A DNA stretch of 64,000 nt, taken from positions 124,001 through 188,000 of the forward strand of contig CAYSPG010000002.1 in the NCBI GenBank assembly GCA_964432885.1. Reading direction: 5' to 3'. The position numbers were made by a program, and so were the translations under genes. How positions within the stretch are numbered: the stretch's first letter is position 1; every line of letters starts with the position of its first letter. Source of the stretch: CAYSPG01 sp964432885. Lineage in GTDB: Bacteria; Bacteroidota; Bacteroidia; AKYH767-A; OLB10. Below, one piece after another: positions 26,725 through 34,877 of this stretch. The notes under the pieces were generated by a model. The model did not search any database and was not told the origin of the DNA. It saw nothing but the letters and a program-made list of their open reading frames with translations.

Positions 26725-28284
26725 ATGAGGAAAACAACTTACATACTTTTACTTGCAGTATTATGCGCAGCATGTACAACAACGTTTGCCCAAAAAGGAA
26801 AAAATGGTAAAGGCAAACCTAAGGCAAAATCGAATCTTGACATTGTATACGATGTTCAAAAAGATGTGCCGCTTAATAACAGCCTTCAAAACGGAGAACT
26901 GTTTATTGAGCGTGACGGATTTTATAAAGTTGAACTTCGCAACATCAACAAGTTTTTATACACTGTAAAAATTGACGATAAACTTTTAAATGCCGATAAT
27001 GCAAGCACCGAAATTACAAGTGCCTTGTTTAACGATAACAACACTGCCGACATTTTACCATTGAGTACCGATGGAATAAACGAAAACAAAATTAACAGCA
27101 CACGACCTGGCTTAAACTCAACACTTGAACAATATTTTGGTGAAAATGCCGACACGGCTTATGCCGAAAAAACGGGCGATAAATCAGATAAAATTCGGGT
27201 TGATCTGATTACCGCTTCAGGTCTCGAAATGCAATCCGATCGTAATAATGCAGTAAGCTATTACAAGTTTTTAGTTACGCTTAAAACCTTGCGTGCTGAT
27301 GTTGACAAGCTTGAAAAAACCAAAGCTTATTACCGTGAGATGATTAACATTTTAAAAACAGACAACAAAACTCTTGACTCATTAACTATGGATAGAAATA
27401 ATCTTACCAATACTTTTTTTGGTGAGAACAATATTCTTGGTCTGAAACTATCTTTTAATACTTACCGCAGTAATGTTGACCGCAGTTATGATGATGCCGT
27501 TACAGCTTATGCTGCCGTTGATAAAGGAAGTCTTAAAAACATTGGTGTTTCAGAAGAAGCCATAAAAGATTTATATGGCAACATGCGCTCGCTTAAAGAC
27601 CGCATTAACTCATACAATTATTTGCAACTCTTTGAAAGAATCACAAACCTGTATAGTGCATTTAATGCCAAAAACTTTAATATAACCGAGGTGGTTCAAA
27701 TTCCTGAAAGTGATAAATATGTTTCCACTATTAAAATTGCGCCTAACAGCATGAACAAATTAAGCACCTATAAAAAGGAATTAAAATATACCATTAATGT
27801 TGAAGGCGGATTTAAGGTTGACTTTTCATCAGGCTTTTTCTTTAATTTTTTACTGGGTGATAAAAGCTATCATTATGACACCACAGGTGTTGGCAATTCA
27901 GGCAATCTGGCATACATCCGTAAAGACAAAAACAAAAACGACTACCTTCCTTCTATCGGATTTTTGGTACATGTTTATAAACGCACATCAAAGCCAACAA
28001 ACTATGGCGGATGTTTTGGTATTAGCACTAAGGATGCCGAAACACTGCGTTATTATTTAGGCGGCTCGTTGTTTTTAGGAACTTCGGACAGGTTTATTAT
28101 TAATGCTGGTGTAGCCGGTGGCCCAGCCACTGTGCTTAGCGGCAAATATGATGTTGATAAGGTGTATCCTTTTGCAGGCTTAAGTCAGGATCCTCCAACC
28201 CAAAAAGTATTTAAAGTGGGCGCTTTTATTGGTGTAAGCTATAACCTTACCAATAAACTAAGCACCCGCAGTAACAGAGATTAA
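26725..28284 (+). CDS. Unknown exported protein with probable C-terminal beta-barrel
   Basis: 519 residues, no family recognised. The N-terminus MRKTTYILLLAVLCAACTTTFAQ can be read either as a signal peptidase I signal (cleavage after TTFA, before QKG) or as a poor lipobox. A basic linker (GKNGKGKPKAK) follows. Residues about 150-330 are helical and charged (long runs around LRADVDKLEKTKAYYREMI), compatible with a coiled coil. The C-terminal third has alternating strands rich in Gly and aromatic residues (VDFSSGFFFNFLLGDKSYHY, YYLGGSLFLGTSDRFI, VGAFIGVSYNL), like a small outer-membrane barrel. It stands alone with a strong terminator after it. The 260-bp gap upstream contains no other gene that I can see. 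Confidence 0.75.
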   Translation: MRKTTYILLLAVLCAACTTTFAQKGKNGKGKPKAKSNLDIVYDVQKDVPLNNSLQNGELFIERDGFYKVELRNINKFLYTVKIDDKLLNADNASTEITSALFNDNNTADILPLSTDGINENKINSTRPGLNSTLEQYFGENADTAYAEKTGDKSDKIRVDLITASGLEMQSDRNNAVSYYKFLVTLKTLRADVDKLEKTKAYYREMINILKTDNKTLDSLTMDRNNLTNTFFGENNILGLKLSFNTYRSNVDRSYDDAVTAYAAVDKGSLKNIGVSEEAIKDLYGNMRSLKDRINSYNYLQLFERITNLYSAFNAKNFNITEVVQIPESDKYVSTIKIAPNSMNKLSTYKKELKYTINVEGGFKVDFSSGFFFNFLLGDKSYHYDTTGVGNSGNLAYIRKDKNKNDYLPSIGFLVHVYKRTSKPTNYGGCFGISTKDAETLRYYLGGSLFLGTSDRFIINAGVAGGPATVLSGKYDVDKVYPFAGLSQDPPTQKVFKVGAFIGVSYNLTNKLSTRSNRD

Positions 28285-28310
28285 AAAAAAAATTTATCAC
28301 CCCTACATTT

Positions 28311-28335
28311 GGCAGCCCAAAAGGCTGCTTTTTTG
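28311..28335 (+). terminator. Rho-independent terminator after the 519-residue exported protein gene
   Basis: GCAGCC (28312-28317) pairs perfectly with GGCTGC (28323-28328) around CAAAA and is followed by six T residues. Confidence 0.8.
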
Positions 28336-28372
28336 TTTAAAAACAAGCCATAATTTGCTCCTTAAATTCAAT

Positions 28373-28402
28373 TTTGATGTGTGGATAAAAAAACTACATT
28401 TG
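28373..28402 (+). promoter_or_regulatory. Promoter of rpsP-rimM (-33 TTTG, -7 TACATTTG)
   Basis: TTTG at 28373-28376 and TACATTTG at 28395-28402 are 18 bp apart, close to the spacing known for the Bacteroidota primary sigma factor. A leader of roughly 50 nt precedes the rpsP ATG at 28461. Confidence 0.65.
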
Positions 28403-28460
28403 CGTCCCCCAAAACAAGGGAGAGTTTGGGAGATAGTATAAACAATCAAAAAGCATAACA

Positions 28461-28994
28461 ATGCCAGCAAAAATCAGATTACAAAGGCACGGCAAAAAAG
28501 GCCAGCCTTATTACCATGTGGTGGTAGCGGATTCACGTGCTCCCAGGAATGGTAAATTCATTGAAAAACTGGGTTCTTATAATCCAAGAACAAACCCGGC
28601 AACCATTGAATTAGATTCCGAACGAGCACTTTACTGGATTAACTCCGGTGCGCAACCAACCGAAACCATGCGTGCAGTACTTGCCTACAAGGGTGTATTG
28701 TACCGTCAGCACCTTAATGTGGGTGTAAAAAAAGGAGCGCTTACACAAGAACAAGCCGATGCTAAACATGCAGCGTGGCTTGAGGCAAAAAACCTTAAGG
28801 TTTTGCAAAAATCTCAAACCGTAGCCACTTCAAAAGCAGATGCTGCTAAAAACCGCCTTGCTGATGAGGCTAAAAAACGTGAAGCTATTGCCAAAGCTGT
28901 TGCCGAGCGCAAAGCTGCTGCAAGTGTAGCTGCTGCCGAAGCTGCTGCTGCACCTTCCGAAAGCTCAGAAGAAGCAGCTGCTGAAAACGCATAA
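28461..28994 (+). CDS. rpsP: 30S ribosomal protein S16 with long C-terminal extension
   Basis: 177 residues. The S16 core is at the N-terminus (KIRLQRHGKKGQPYYHVVVADSRAPRNGKFIEKLGSYNP, followed by AL YWINSGAQPTETMRAVL). After about residue 85 it carries an extension rich in Ala, Lys and Glu, ending in an Ala/Ser/Glu-rich tail. E. coli S16 is 82 residues; long tails of this kind are usual in Bacteroidota. It is followed 33 bp later by rimM, the conserved rpsP-rimM pairing; trmD and rplS are absent here. Confidence 0.97.
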   Translation: MPAKIRLQRHGKKGQPYYHVVVADSRAPRNGKFIEKLGSYNPRTNPATIELDSERALYWINSGAQPTETMRAVLAYKGVLYRQHLNVGVKKGALTQEQADAKHAAWLEAKNLKVLQKSQTVATSKADAAKNRLADEAKKREAIAKAVAERKAAASVAAAEAAAAPSESSEEAAAENA

Positions 28995-29027
28995 GCTACC
29001 CCAATTTATTTTAATGCCCTTTGATAG

Positions 29028-29561
29028 ATGGGTTACCCGGATTACTTTTTCTTAGGAAAAATTTTTCGCACCCACGGAATCAAAGGGCATTTGATTTTGT
29101 ATTTGGAAAGCCGTGAGGATGTTAACTTTAAAAAAGTTAAGTCATTCTTTATTGAAACTGATAATACTCTTAAAGAAATTAAACTCAAAGAAATTACGGT
29201 TACCCCTCCCACTATTCGTTTTGCTGCTGATAGTATAGATAGCATGACCAAAGCCGAAACGCTATTAAAAAAAATGGTGTACTTGCCTGCCAGCGTTTTG
29301 TATAAGAAGAAAAAAAATGAGTTTTACTTTGATGAGCTTATTGGCACTAAGGTAATTGATGCTGCAAAGGGTGAGTTAGGAATTATAAATCAGATATTAA
29401 ATTATCCTCAACAAACTTTGGCTCAGGTTAATTATCGCAATAGCGAAATATTGTTTCCGCTTAATGATAGTTTTATTGAGCACTTTGACAAAGCAGAAAA
29501 CACCCTTTTTGTAACCCTGCCTGATGGCTTGGTTGAACTTTACTCAGGCAAAGAAAATTAA
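29028..29561 (+). CDS. rimM: Ribosome maturation factor RimM
   Basis: 177 residues. The N-terminal RimM domain begins FFLGKIFRTHGIKGHLILYLES, equivalent to the family's G-I-GxxGxxG start, and the PRC-barrel C-terminal half has FYFDELIGTKVIDAAKGELG and ILFPLNDSFIEHFD. RimM binds S19 and the 30S head during 16S rRNA processing and assembly. It lies directly behind rpsP on the same promoter. Its 3' end converges on the kinase gene with 27 bp between them and no visible terminator. Confidence 0.95.
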   Translation: MGYPDYFFLGKIFRTHGIKGHLILYLESREDVNFKKVKSFFIETDNTLKEIKLKEITVTPPTIRFAADSIDSMTKAETLLKKMVYLPASVLYKKKKNEFYFDELIGTKVIDAAKGELGIINQILNYPQQTLAQVNYRNSEILFPLNDSFIEHFDKAENTLFVTLPDGLVELYSGKEN

Positions 29562-29588
29562 GCGCGCATGTGCCTGCATACCTTGTCG

Positions 29589-30539
29589 CTATCTGAATAT
29601 TTTTGAAAAAAGAGTTTTCTTTTTGCTGTGAAGATTTGGCAAAATAGTGGTTAACTCATTAATCATTTCATTGCACGAATTATAACGGCTTTCAATACCT
29701 TGCTTAATTGCTGCAATAATTTCATCTCGATTCAATTGTGCAGGAGGTAATTTAAATTTACTTTTTGCAGTAGCCTTTTGCAAAACTTTAAACAATTTTT
29801 CATCAATTCCTTCATCGTTTACAAGGCTTGTATTTAACTGCAAGTGCATTACCATTTCAGGATGTGGATTAAAAAAAGGTGGCGCCTGAGCCAAACATTC
29901 ATAAAGCGTAACTCCTGCACTGTATAAATCGCATCGTGCATCCACCAGTTCAGGATAGTTTAATAGTTGTTCGGGTGGTGAGTAGATAAGCGAAAATGGC
30001 ACATGCTCACCAGCAAAATTTTCATCGGCATGTTTGCTCAGCCCAAAGTCAATTAGCCTTATGTCAGGAGTTGTATAATCAGGATGGCCCCGCTTATTGT
30101 TTACCACCATTATGTTATCAGGCCGTATATCGCAATGATAAATTCCTTTTTCATGAAACTGTTTTAATATTTCAAGTACAGCAATTATGCATTTTGTAAA
30201 AAACATTTCACTCTGAGGAATATTACTTCGGTACAACTGCCGCAAGGTTTGCCCATCAATAAATTCTTTTATAATATAATATCCTGATTCGTCCTTATGA
30301 GCATCAATAGTTTTTGCAATGCCCATATATCCAAACCCTGTCACTGATTCCTTTTGAAAGCGAATAGAAGTGCGGTAATCATTGGGGTTTTTTAGTTTTT
30401 TGATTACCACCACTGTTTTGTCATCAGCCTTGGTTCCTAAATATACCGAACTAAATTTCCCATTGGGCTTTAAAACCAAATTAGCGTTATCGGGATCGAA
30501 TACATAAGCCGAAGAATTTGTTTTTAGCAATACCGGCAT
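29589..30539 (-). CDS. Serine/threonine protein kinase (cytoplasmic, single domain)
   Basis: 316 residues, essentially one kinase domain without a transmembrane segment. Visible motifs: Gly-rich loop KPNGKFSSVYLG (about 24-35), VAIK-type lysine in VVVIKKL (K47), catalytic loop HCDIRPDN (H135, C136, D137, N142), DFG at 164-166, and an APE-like SLIYSPPEQL. The usual HRD arginine is Cys and the usual catalytic-loop Lys is Arg, but the catalytic Asp and the metal-binding Asn/Asp remain, so activity is plausible. There is no partner phosphatase, FHA or sensor gene nearby. It converges on rimM. Confidence 0.88.
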   Translation of the reverse strand: MPVLLKTNSSAYVFDPDNANLVLKPNGKFSSVYLGTKADDKTVVVIKKLKNPNDYRTSIRFQKESVTGFGYMGIAKTIDAHKDESGYYIIKEFIDGQTLRQLYRSNIPQSEMFFTKCIIAVLEILKQFHEKGIYHCDIRPDNIMVVNNKRGHPDYTTPDIRLIDFGLSKHADENFAGEHVPFSLIYSPPEQLLNYPELVDARCDLYSAGVTLYECLAQAPPFFNPHPEMVMHLQLNTSLVNDEGIDEKLFKVLQKATAKSKFKLPPAQLNRDEIIAAIKQGIESRYNSCNEMINELTTILPNLHSKKKTLFSKIFR

Positions 30540-30669
30540 TTATTTCAACATTTAAAAGTTAAATTAAAGACAAACTTGCTTTATATACTACAATGTATTT
30601 ACGCGTACAAGCCGCTATGCTTAAAAAACGAAGTTAAAAAACAAATATTGTTTTCGTCAGAAAAGAAAC

Positions 30670-31497
30670 TCAATTGCCAACAGCCACTTTAAACGTTTTT
30701 GCAAAACCGGTTGATGTAACCTTTAAAAAATAAATACCACGACTTATACTGGTAGCGTTATAGGTAACTGTATGGATACCGGTTACATTTCCGGAAAATA
30801 CATCAACGATTTTTTTACCGCTAACGTCAAACAATTCAACCAAAAAGTTTTCTGCCCTTTTAGCATCTATTAAAATAGAAATGGTATTGGCAACATTATT
30901 TGAAAACAACTTAACTGAGGAACTTGTTCCGAGTTCGGTAATTGCCGTTGGTGATGAGGTAATCCAGTTTGTTATAGCCGTATCAAGCGGTGCAGTAGCC
31001 TCAGGGTGATGAGCAATCCATTGCCCCTGTTCATTTATTAAAAACTTGTTAAAATTCCATGTAACAGGTGCATTGGCTACTCCGTTGCGGTTTTGCAACT
31101 GAAGCCATTTATAAAGTTCAAGTGTATCTACAGCTGAAATAGAAATTTTATGCATCATTTGAAACTTTACGTTATAAACGTTTGATGCAAAAGCGGCAAT
31201 GGTGCTGTCATCAAAAGGTTCTTGCGCTCCAAAATCATTGCATGGAAAACCGAGAATAACAAAGTTGTAAGCCGAACCATACAACGAATCGAGCGTAACA
31301 AGGCCTGAATACTGATTGGTAAAACCACAAAAAGTAGCCACATTAACTACCATTACTTTTTGTCCCGAATATTGACTCATGCTAATGGTATCGCCTGTTA
31401 TAGTTACAGCCGAAAAATCATGAAACGTTTCCAATTGCGCAAGCGAGTGCTGCATTCCAAATGCAACAGCAAATACGGTAACAATTATTCTCTTCAT
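30670..31497 (-). CDS. Secreted glutathione-peroxidase-family protein with T9SS type A tail
   Basis: 275 residues from the ATG at 31497; an in-frame start 13 codons further upstream would only weaken the signal peptide MKRIIVTVFAVAFGMQHSLAQ. The peroxidase domain (about 24-175) has the peroxidatic Cys57 in NVATFCGFTNQY, the loop LGFPCNDFGAQEP and the Trp-Asn pair W147-N148 in TWNFNKFLI. The position normally Gln in FPCNQF is Asp88. The last ~75 residues are a sorting tail (VKLFSNNVANTISIL ... VELFDVSGKKIVDVF ... ISRGIYFLKVTS). A thiol peroxidase thus appears to be exported to the surface or medium by T9SS. Electron donor unknown. It reads alone, with 97 bp to the TolB-like gene upstream. Confidence 0.9.
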   Translation of the reverse strand: MKRIIVTVFAVAFGMQHSLAQLETFHDFSAVTITGDTISMSQYSGQKVMVVNVATFCGFTNQYSGLVTLDSLYGSAYNFVILGFPCNDFGAQEPFDDSTIAAFASNVYNVKFQMMHKISISAVDTLELYKWLQLQNRNGVANAPVTWNFNKFLINEQGQWIAHHPEATAPLDTAITNWITSSPTAITELGTSSSVKLFSNNVANTISILIDAKRAENFLVELFDVSGKKIVDVFSGNVTGIHTVTYNATSISRGIYFLKVTSTGFAKTFKVAVGN

Positions 31498-31594
31498 ATC
31501 CAATAAAATTATGTTACTAAAGTACACAAAACACAAAATGAAAGTTTGCGAATAGAAACTTTATTTTTAAAAAAACCTCGTCTGTTCAGACTAA

Positions 31595-32653
31595 CTAATC
31601 TTTCCAGTCGGCAATAAATACGTTGGTATCGTGCCCGCTATTGTTATTGCGGTTGCTGCTGAAAACAATTTTTTTTCCATCGGGACTAAACATGGCAAAC
31701 GAGTTAAAAATACTTTCAGTTGTAATCTGCTCAAGACCTGTGCCGTCATCATTAATCATGTATAGCTGAAAATCAAACCCACGCATGGATTTATGATTGG
31801 ATGAGAAAACAATTTTTTTTCCGTCATGTGTAAAGTAAGGCGCCCAGTTGGCTTTGCCAAGCGATGTTATCTTTTTCAAGTCGCTGCCATCAACATTGCA
31901 CGTGTATATTTCCATATTGGTTGGTGCAACCAAACCCTGATTTAAAAATTTTTTATACTGCTCAACCTCGCCCTCATCAGCAGGTCTGGATGCCCTAAAA
32001 ACAAGCCTCTTGCTATCAGGCGAAAAAAAAGCACCACCATCATAGCCAAGTTCGCTGGTTATCTGTTTAAGGTTACTGCCGTCAATATCCATAGTCCATA
32101 ATTCCAAATCACCGCTTCGCATACTGGTAAAAACAATCTTTTTTCCATCAGGCGAAACAGTGGCTTCGGCATCGTAGCCAGGTTCATTGGTAAGTTTGCG
32201 TTTTACTTTTCCATTTAAATCGGCAACGTAAATATCATACGTGTTGAATATAGGCCATAAATATTTGCCTCCCCTGCGCAAATCACCTGGGTCGGGGCAT
32301 GAGTCGCCACCTTCATGGGTTGAGGCGTACAGCACCTCTTTATCACCCGGCATAAAGTACGAACAGGTTGTGCGCCCTTTACCTGTACTAACCATAGGTG
32401 GACGTTTATTTTTATCAACCCCTTTTTCCAAATCAAGCATAAAAATCTGATCGCACAGCACACCCCATGCAAAGTTGTTTGACTGGAACGCAAGTTTTTT
32501 TCCATCAAAACTGAAATAAGCTTCGGCATTATCTCCACCAAAGGTTAGCTGTTTTATGTTGGATAAATGTTTTGATTCTATTGAGTCGGGTTGTGCAGCA
32601 GCAAAGTAAAATCCAAAAACAAGGGTAGCAAAGACAATTCCTTTATTAAACAT
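31595..32653 (-). CDS. TolB-like PD40 beta-propeller protein, exported
   Basis: 352 residues. The signal peptide ends near FAAAQ. At least six WD40/PD40 blades can be read by the recurring FSPDGKKIVFSS signature (e.g. AYFSFDGKKLAFQS, TVSPDGKKIVFTSMRSGDLEL, AFFSPDSKRLVFRA, YFTHDGKKIVFSSN, AMFSPDGKKIVFSSNRN). Such propellers act as periplasmic or surface interaction modules; TolB itself belongs to the Tol-Pal system, but no Tol-Pal genes are nearby, so the role stays open. No catalytic domain is fused. A TACATTTG box lies 17 bp upstream of the ATG. Confidence 0.87.
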   Translation of the reverse strand: MFNKGIVFATLVFGFYFAAAQPDSIESKHLSNIKQLTFGGDNAEAYFSFDGKKLAFQSNNFAWGVLCDQIFMLDLEKGVDKNKRPPMVSTGKGRTTCSYFMPGDKEVLYASTHEGGDSCPDPGDLRRGGKYLWPIFNTYDIYVADLNGKVKRKLTNEPGYDAEATVSPDGKKIVFTSMRSGDLELWTMDIDGSNLKQITSELGYDGGAFFSPDSKRLVFRASRPADEGEVEQYKKFLNQGLVAPTNMEIYTCNVDGSDLKKITSLGKANWAPYFTHDGKKIVFSSNHKSMRGFDFQLYMINDDGTGLEQITTESIFNSFAMFSPDGKKIVFSSNRNNNSGHDTNVFIADWKD

Positions 32654-32670
32654 ATTTTAAAAATTTCGCG

Positions 32671-32678
32671 CAAATGTA
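32671..32678 (-). promoter_or_regulatory. Putative -7 box for the TolB-like gene
   Basis: The minus strand reads TACATTTG, matching TAnnTTTG, 17 bp before the ATG at 32653, which implies a very short leader. Confidence 0.5.
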
Positions 32679-32772
32679 AAATTATATGTATATTCATAAG
32701 TTGCATACTATACCTCACGGCTATACACCGTTTAACCTTTACACAATCATTACAAAACATCCTTTCCAAAAT

Positions 32773-32804
32773 AAAAAAGGCCACTGGTAGTGCGGCCTTT
32801 TTAT
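32773..32804 (-). terminator. Rho-independent terminator of the HU gene
   Basis: On the minus strand AAAAAGGCC and GGCCTTTTT form an inverted repeat with a loop of about 13 nt, ending in a T-run, 19 bp after the HU stop codon. Confidence 0.75.
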
Positions 32805-32822
32805 TACAAAAAGATGGTTCTT

Positions 32823-33095
32823 TTACTTAACTTTTTTTGCCAAGTCAAGTCCAACTTTAAACTTAACTACTTTTTTGGCAGAAATGTTAATTACTTTTCC
32901 GTTTTGCGGATTGCGGCCTTTACGTGCAGCACGCTTGCGGATATCAAATGTTCCAAATCCTACCAACACAACTTTTTCGCCTTTTTTAAGCGAGTTTGAC
33001 GTAGTGTTTAGAAATGCATCAAGTGCGCGGTTAGCCTGCACCTTAGAGAGTTTCGCTTCACTAGCGATTTTGTCAATTAAATCACCTTTGTTCAT
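32823..33095 (-). CDS. HU-family DNA-binding protein
   Basis: 90 residues, standard HU length. It starts MNKGDLIDKIASEAKLSKVQ and has the DNA-binding arm region FGTFDIRKRAARKGRNPQNG and the end VKFKVGLDLAKKVK. HU binds DNA without sequence specificity and compacts the nucleoid. A TATATTTG box lies 33 bp upstream and a hairpin terminator lies just downstream, so it is a single-gene transcript. Confidence 0.96.
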   Translation of the reverse strand: MNKGDLIDKIASEAKLSKVQANRALDAFLNTTSNSLKKGEKVVLVGFGTFDIRKRAARKGRNPQNGKVINISAKKVVKFKVGLDLAKKVK

Positions 33096-33128
33096 GTTGT
33101 TTGTTTTTTAATGGTTGATTGTTTGATA

Positions 33129-33136
33129 CAAATATA
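33129..33136 (-). promoter_or_regulatory. Putative -7 box for the HU gene
   Basis: The minus strand reads TATATTTG (TAnnTTTG) 33 bp before the ATG at 33095. No convincing -33 TTTG at the usual distance. Confidence 0.5.
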
Positions 33137-33271
33137 ATATTTGGGTTGTTTGTATTTTAATATACCTCATGATTTTACTCCCAGTAATCAACCAGTTTAT
33201 CAACACATGTTTTGTTTATGCTATTGAATTAAAACTTATACATTTTATATTGTATTTAGTAAAAGTAAATA

Positions 33272-34498
33272 CTAAAAATTAAGTTTCCTTAGCTTATCCG
33301 CTTTAGCGTACGTAATGCCCACTACAAGCAAGGTTATAAATCCTCCAAAAACAACTGATGGAATCAATCCAAATATTTTTGCAGCAACACCTGATTCAAA
33401 TGCACCTATTTCGTTTGATGAGCCTACAAAAATGCTGTTTACTGCTGACACTCTTCCGCGCATTTCATCTGGTGTATGTGTTTGTAAAATAGTGGACCGC
33501 ATTACTACACTTACATTATCAAATGCTCCGCTTAAAAACAGAAGCGTAAGCGAGAGTATATAATTTGAAGAAAGTGCAAAGCCAATCATACATAAGCCAA
33601 AACCGGCAACACTTAAAAGCAATTTAACTCCAGCATTAACACGTGGAGGAAAGTAGGCTAACACAATAGCCATTACTACTGCTCCAGCAGCAGGTGCTGC
33701 ACGCAAAATACCAAGACCTTGCGGGCCTACATGTAGTATTTGATCGGCAAACATGGGTAAAAGTGCAACTGCTCCGCCAAACAAAACAGCAAAGAGGTCG
33801 AGCGAAATTGCTGATATGATATATTGATTATTAAACACAAATTTAACACCTGCTTTAAGCGATTGGGCTAATGACTCGTTTACATTTTTATACACAACAT
33901 GTTTATCGGCAATTAATAGATAAAGCAAAATGGCTAAAGCCATAAACACACATACTATTACTGATGAATAAAAAACCCCAATAGCCCCATAGGATAACCC
34001 ACCTAAAGCAGGGCCGGCTACAGCGGCAATTTGCCATAAGCTACTGTTCCATGTTGAAGCATTTACATAAAACTGCTTGGGAATGAGCTGCCCCCAAAAA
34101 GCCGACTGAGCAGGCGCATGAAACCCGCGTGCCGCGCCAATAAAAAAAATGGTAAAATAAATAGGCAGAGTAGATATTGATGATGTATTATGAACATAAA
34201 TTGTTATAAGCACTGATGCCACAAGCATTACAACTGTGCTGCATATTAGCAATGCTCTTCGGCTTATCCGGTCGGCAAGATGTCCTCCAAAAAGTGCAAT
34301 CGATAATGCCGGCACAGCCTCGGTAAGTCCTATTAACCCAAGCGAAATGGGGTCTTTGGTTTTATGATAAATAAGCCAACTTAAAATAACACTTTGCATA
34401 AGCAAGGCTGCAGTAAGAAAAAACTTGGCAATTATAAAATGTCTGAACTCAGTAAATCGAAGAGCTAAAAATGGATCATGCTTATGGTTACTCGTCAT
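33272..34498 (-). CDS. MFS transporter (EntS/MFS_3-like exporter type)
   Basis: 408 residues with about ten to twelve hydrophobic helices. It begins HDPFLALRFTEFRHFIIAKF and has the MFS loop motif ALFGGHLADRISRRALL after helix 2, and GAARGFHAPAQSAFWGQLIP between helices 4 and 5, which resembles enterobactin-exporter-like MFS_3 proteins. Probably an inner-membrane exporter of small molecules; the substrate cannot be judged, since no siderophore or resistance genes are adjacent. The 5' end lies just past the terminator of the DUF2795 gene. Confidence 0.9.
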   Translation of the reverse strand: MTSNHKHDPFLALRFTEFRHFIIAKFFLTAALLMQSVILSWLIYHKTKDPISLGLIGLTEAVPALSIALFGGHLADRISRRALLICSTVVMLVASVLITIYVHNTSSISTLPIYFTIFFIGAARGFHAPAQSAFWGQLIPKQFYVNASTWNSSLWQIAAVAGPALGGLSYGAIGVFYSSVIVCVFMALAILLYLLIADKHVVYKNVNESLAQSLKAGVKFVFNNQYIISAISLDLFAVLFGGAVALLPMFADQILHVGPQGLGILRAAPAAGAVVMAIVLAYFPPRVNAGVKLLLSVAGFGLCMIGFALSSNYILSLTLLFLSGAFDNVSVVMRSTILQTHTPDEMRGRVSAVNSIFVGSSNEIGAFESGVAAKIFGLIPSVVFGGFITLLVVGITYAKADKLRKLNF

Positions 34499-34503
34499 AT
34501 ACT

Positions 34504-34540
34504 AAAAAACAAAAAAGGCTACGCATACGCATAGCCTCTG
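34504..34540 (-). terminator. Rho-independent terminator of the DUF2795 gene
   Basis: Minus-strand hairpin: the arms AGGCTATGC and GCGTAGCCT (8 of 9 paired, within 34516-34537) are followed by T6-G-T6. It lies between the DUF2795 stop and the MFS start. Confidence 0.8.
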
Positions 34541-34559
34541 TAATTTTTTTGGGGTAAGT

Positions 34560-34781
34560 TTAGTATTCATCTTCATTAAAAAAGAAATCATCTTTGGTGG
34601 GATAGTCGGGCCAAATTTCTTCAATGTTTTCGTAGGCTTCTCCTTCGTCTTCAAGTTCCTGCAGGTTTTCAACCACCTCAACAGGCGCTCCTGACCGGAT
34701 GGCATAATCTATCAACTCGTCCTTTGTTGCAGGCCATGGCGCATCTTCAAGGTGCGATGCTAATTCTAATGTCCAGTACAT
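34560..34781 (-). CDS. DUF2795 family small acidic protein
   Basis: 73 residues, very acidic, no signal peptide. The sequence MYWTLELASHLEDAPWPATK and the C-terminal IEEIWPDYPTKDDFFFNEDE are a pattern I know as strongly conserved among Bacteroidota (DUF2795). The function is unknown. It is a single gene with its own TACTTTTG box and its own hairpin terminator, so it is real and separately expressed despite its size. Confidence 0.93.
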   Translation of the reverse strand: MYWTLELASHLEDAPWPATKDELIDYAIRSGAPVEVVENLQELEDEGEAYENIEEIWPDYPTKDDFFFNEDEY

Positions 34782-34836
34782 AATAATATCTTTAGTGTTA
34801 CTGTTAAAAAATTTCCTCTTTTTTCTAAAAGGGTTG

Positions 34837-34844
34837 CAAAAGTA
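34837..34844 (-). promoter_or_regulatory. Putative -7 box for the DUF2795 gene
   Basis: The minus strand reads TACTTTTG (TAnnTTTG), 55 bp before the ATG at 34781. Confidence 0.5.
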
Positions 34845-34877
34845 TCAAAATATTAATGCAAAAAACAAATGTTTTTT

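Noticed and set aside
32776..32800. GGCCACTGG resembling part of a cobalamin riboswitch B12 box.
   Set aside because: It is one arm of the HU terminator hairpin; there is no surrounding riboswitch-like fold and the neighbouring genes are not B12-related.
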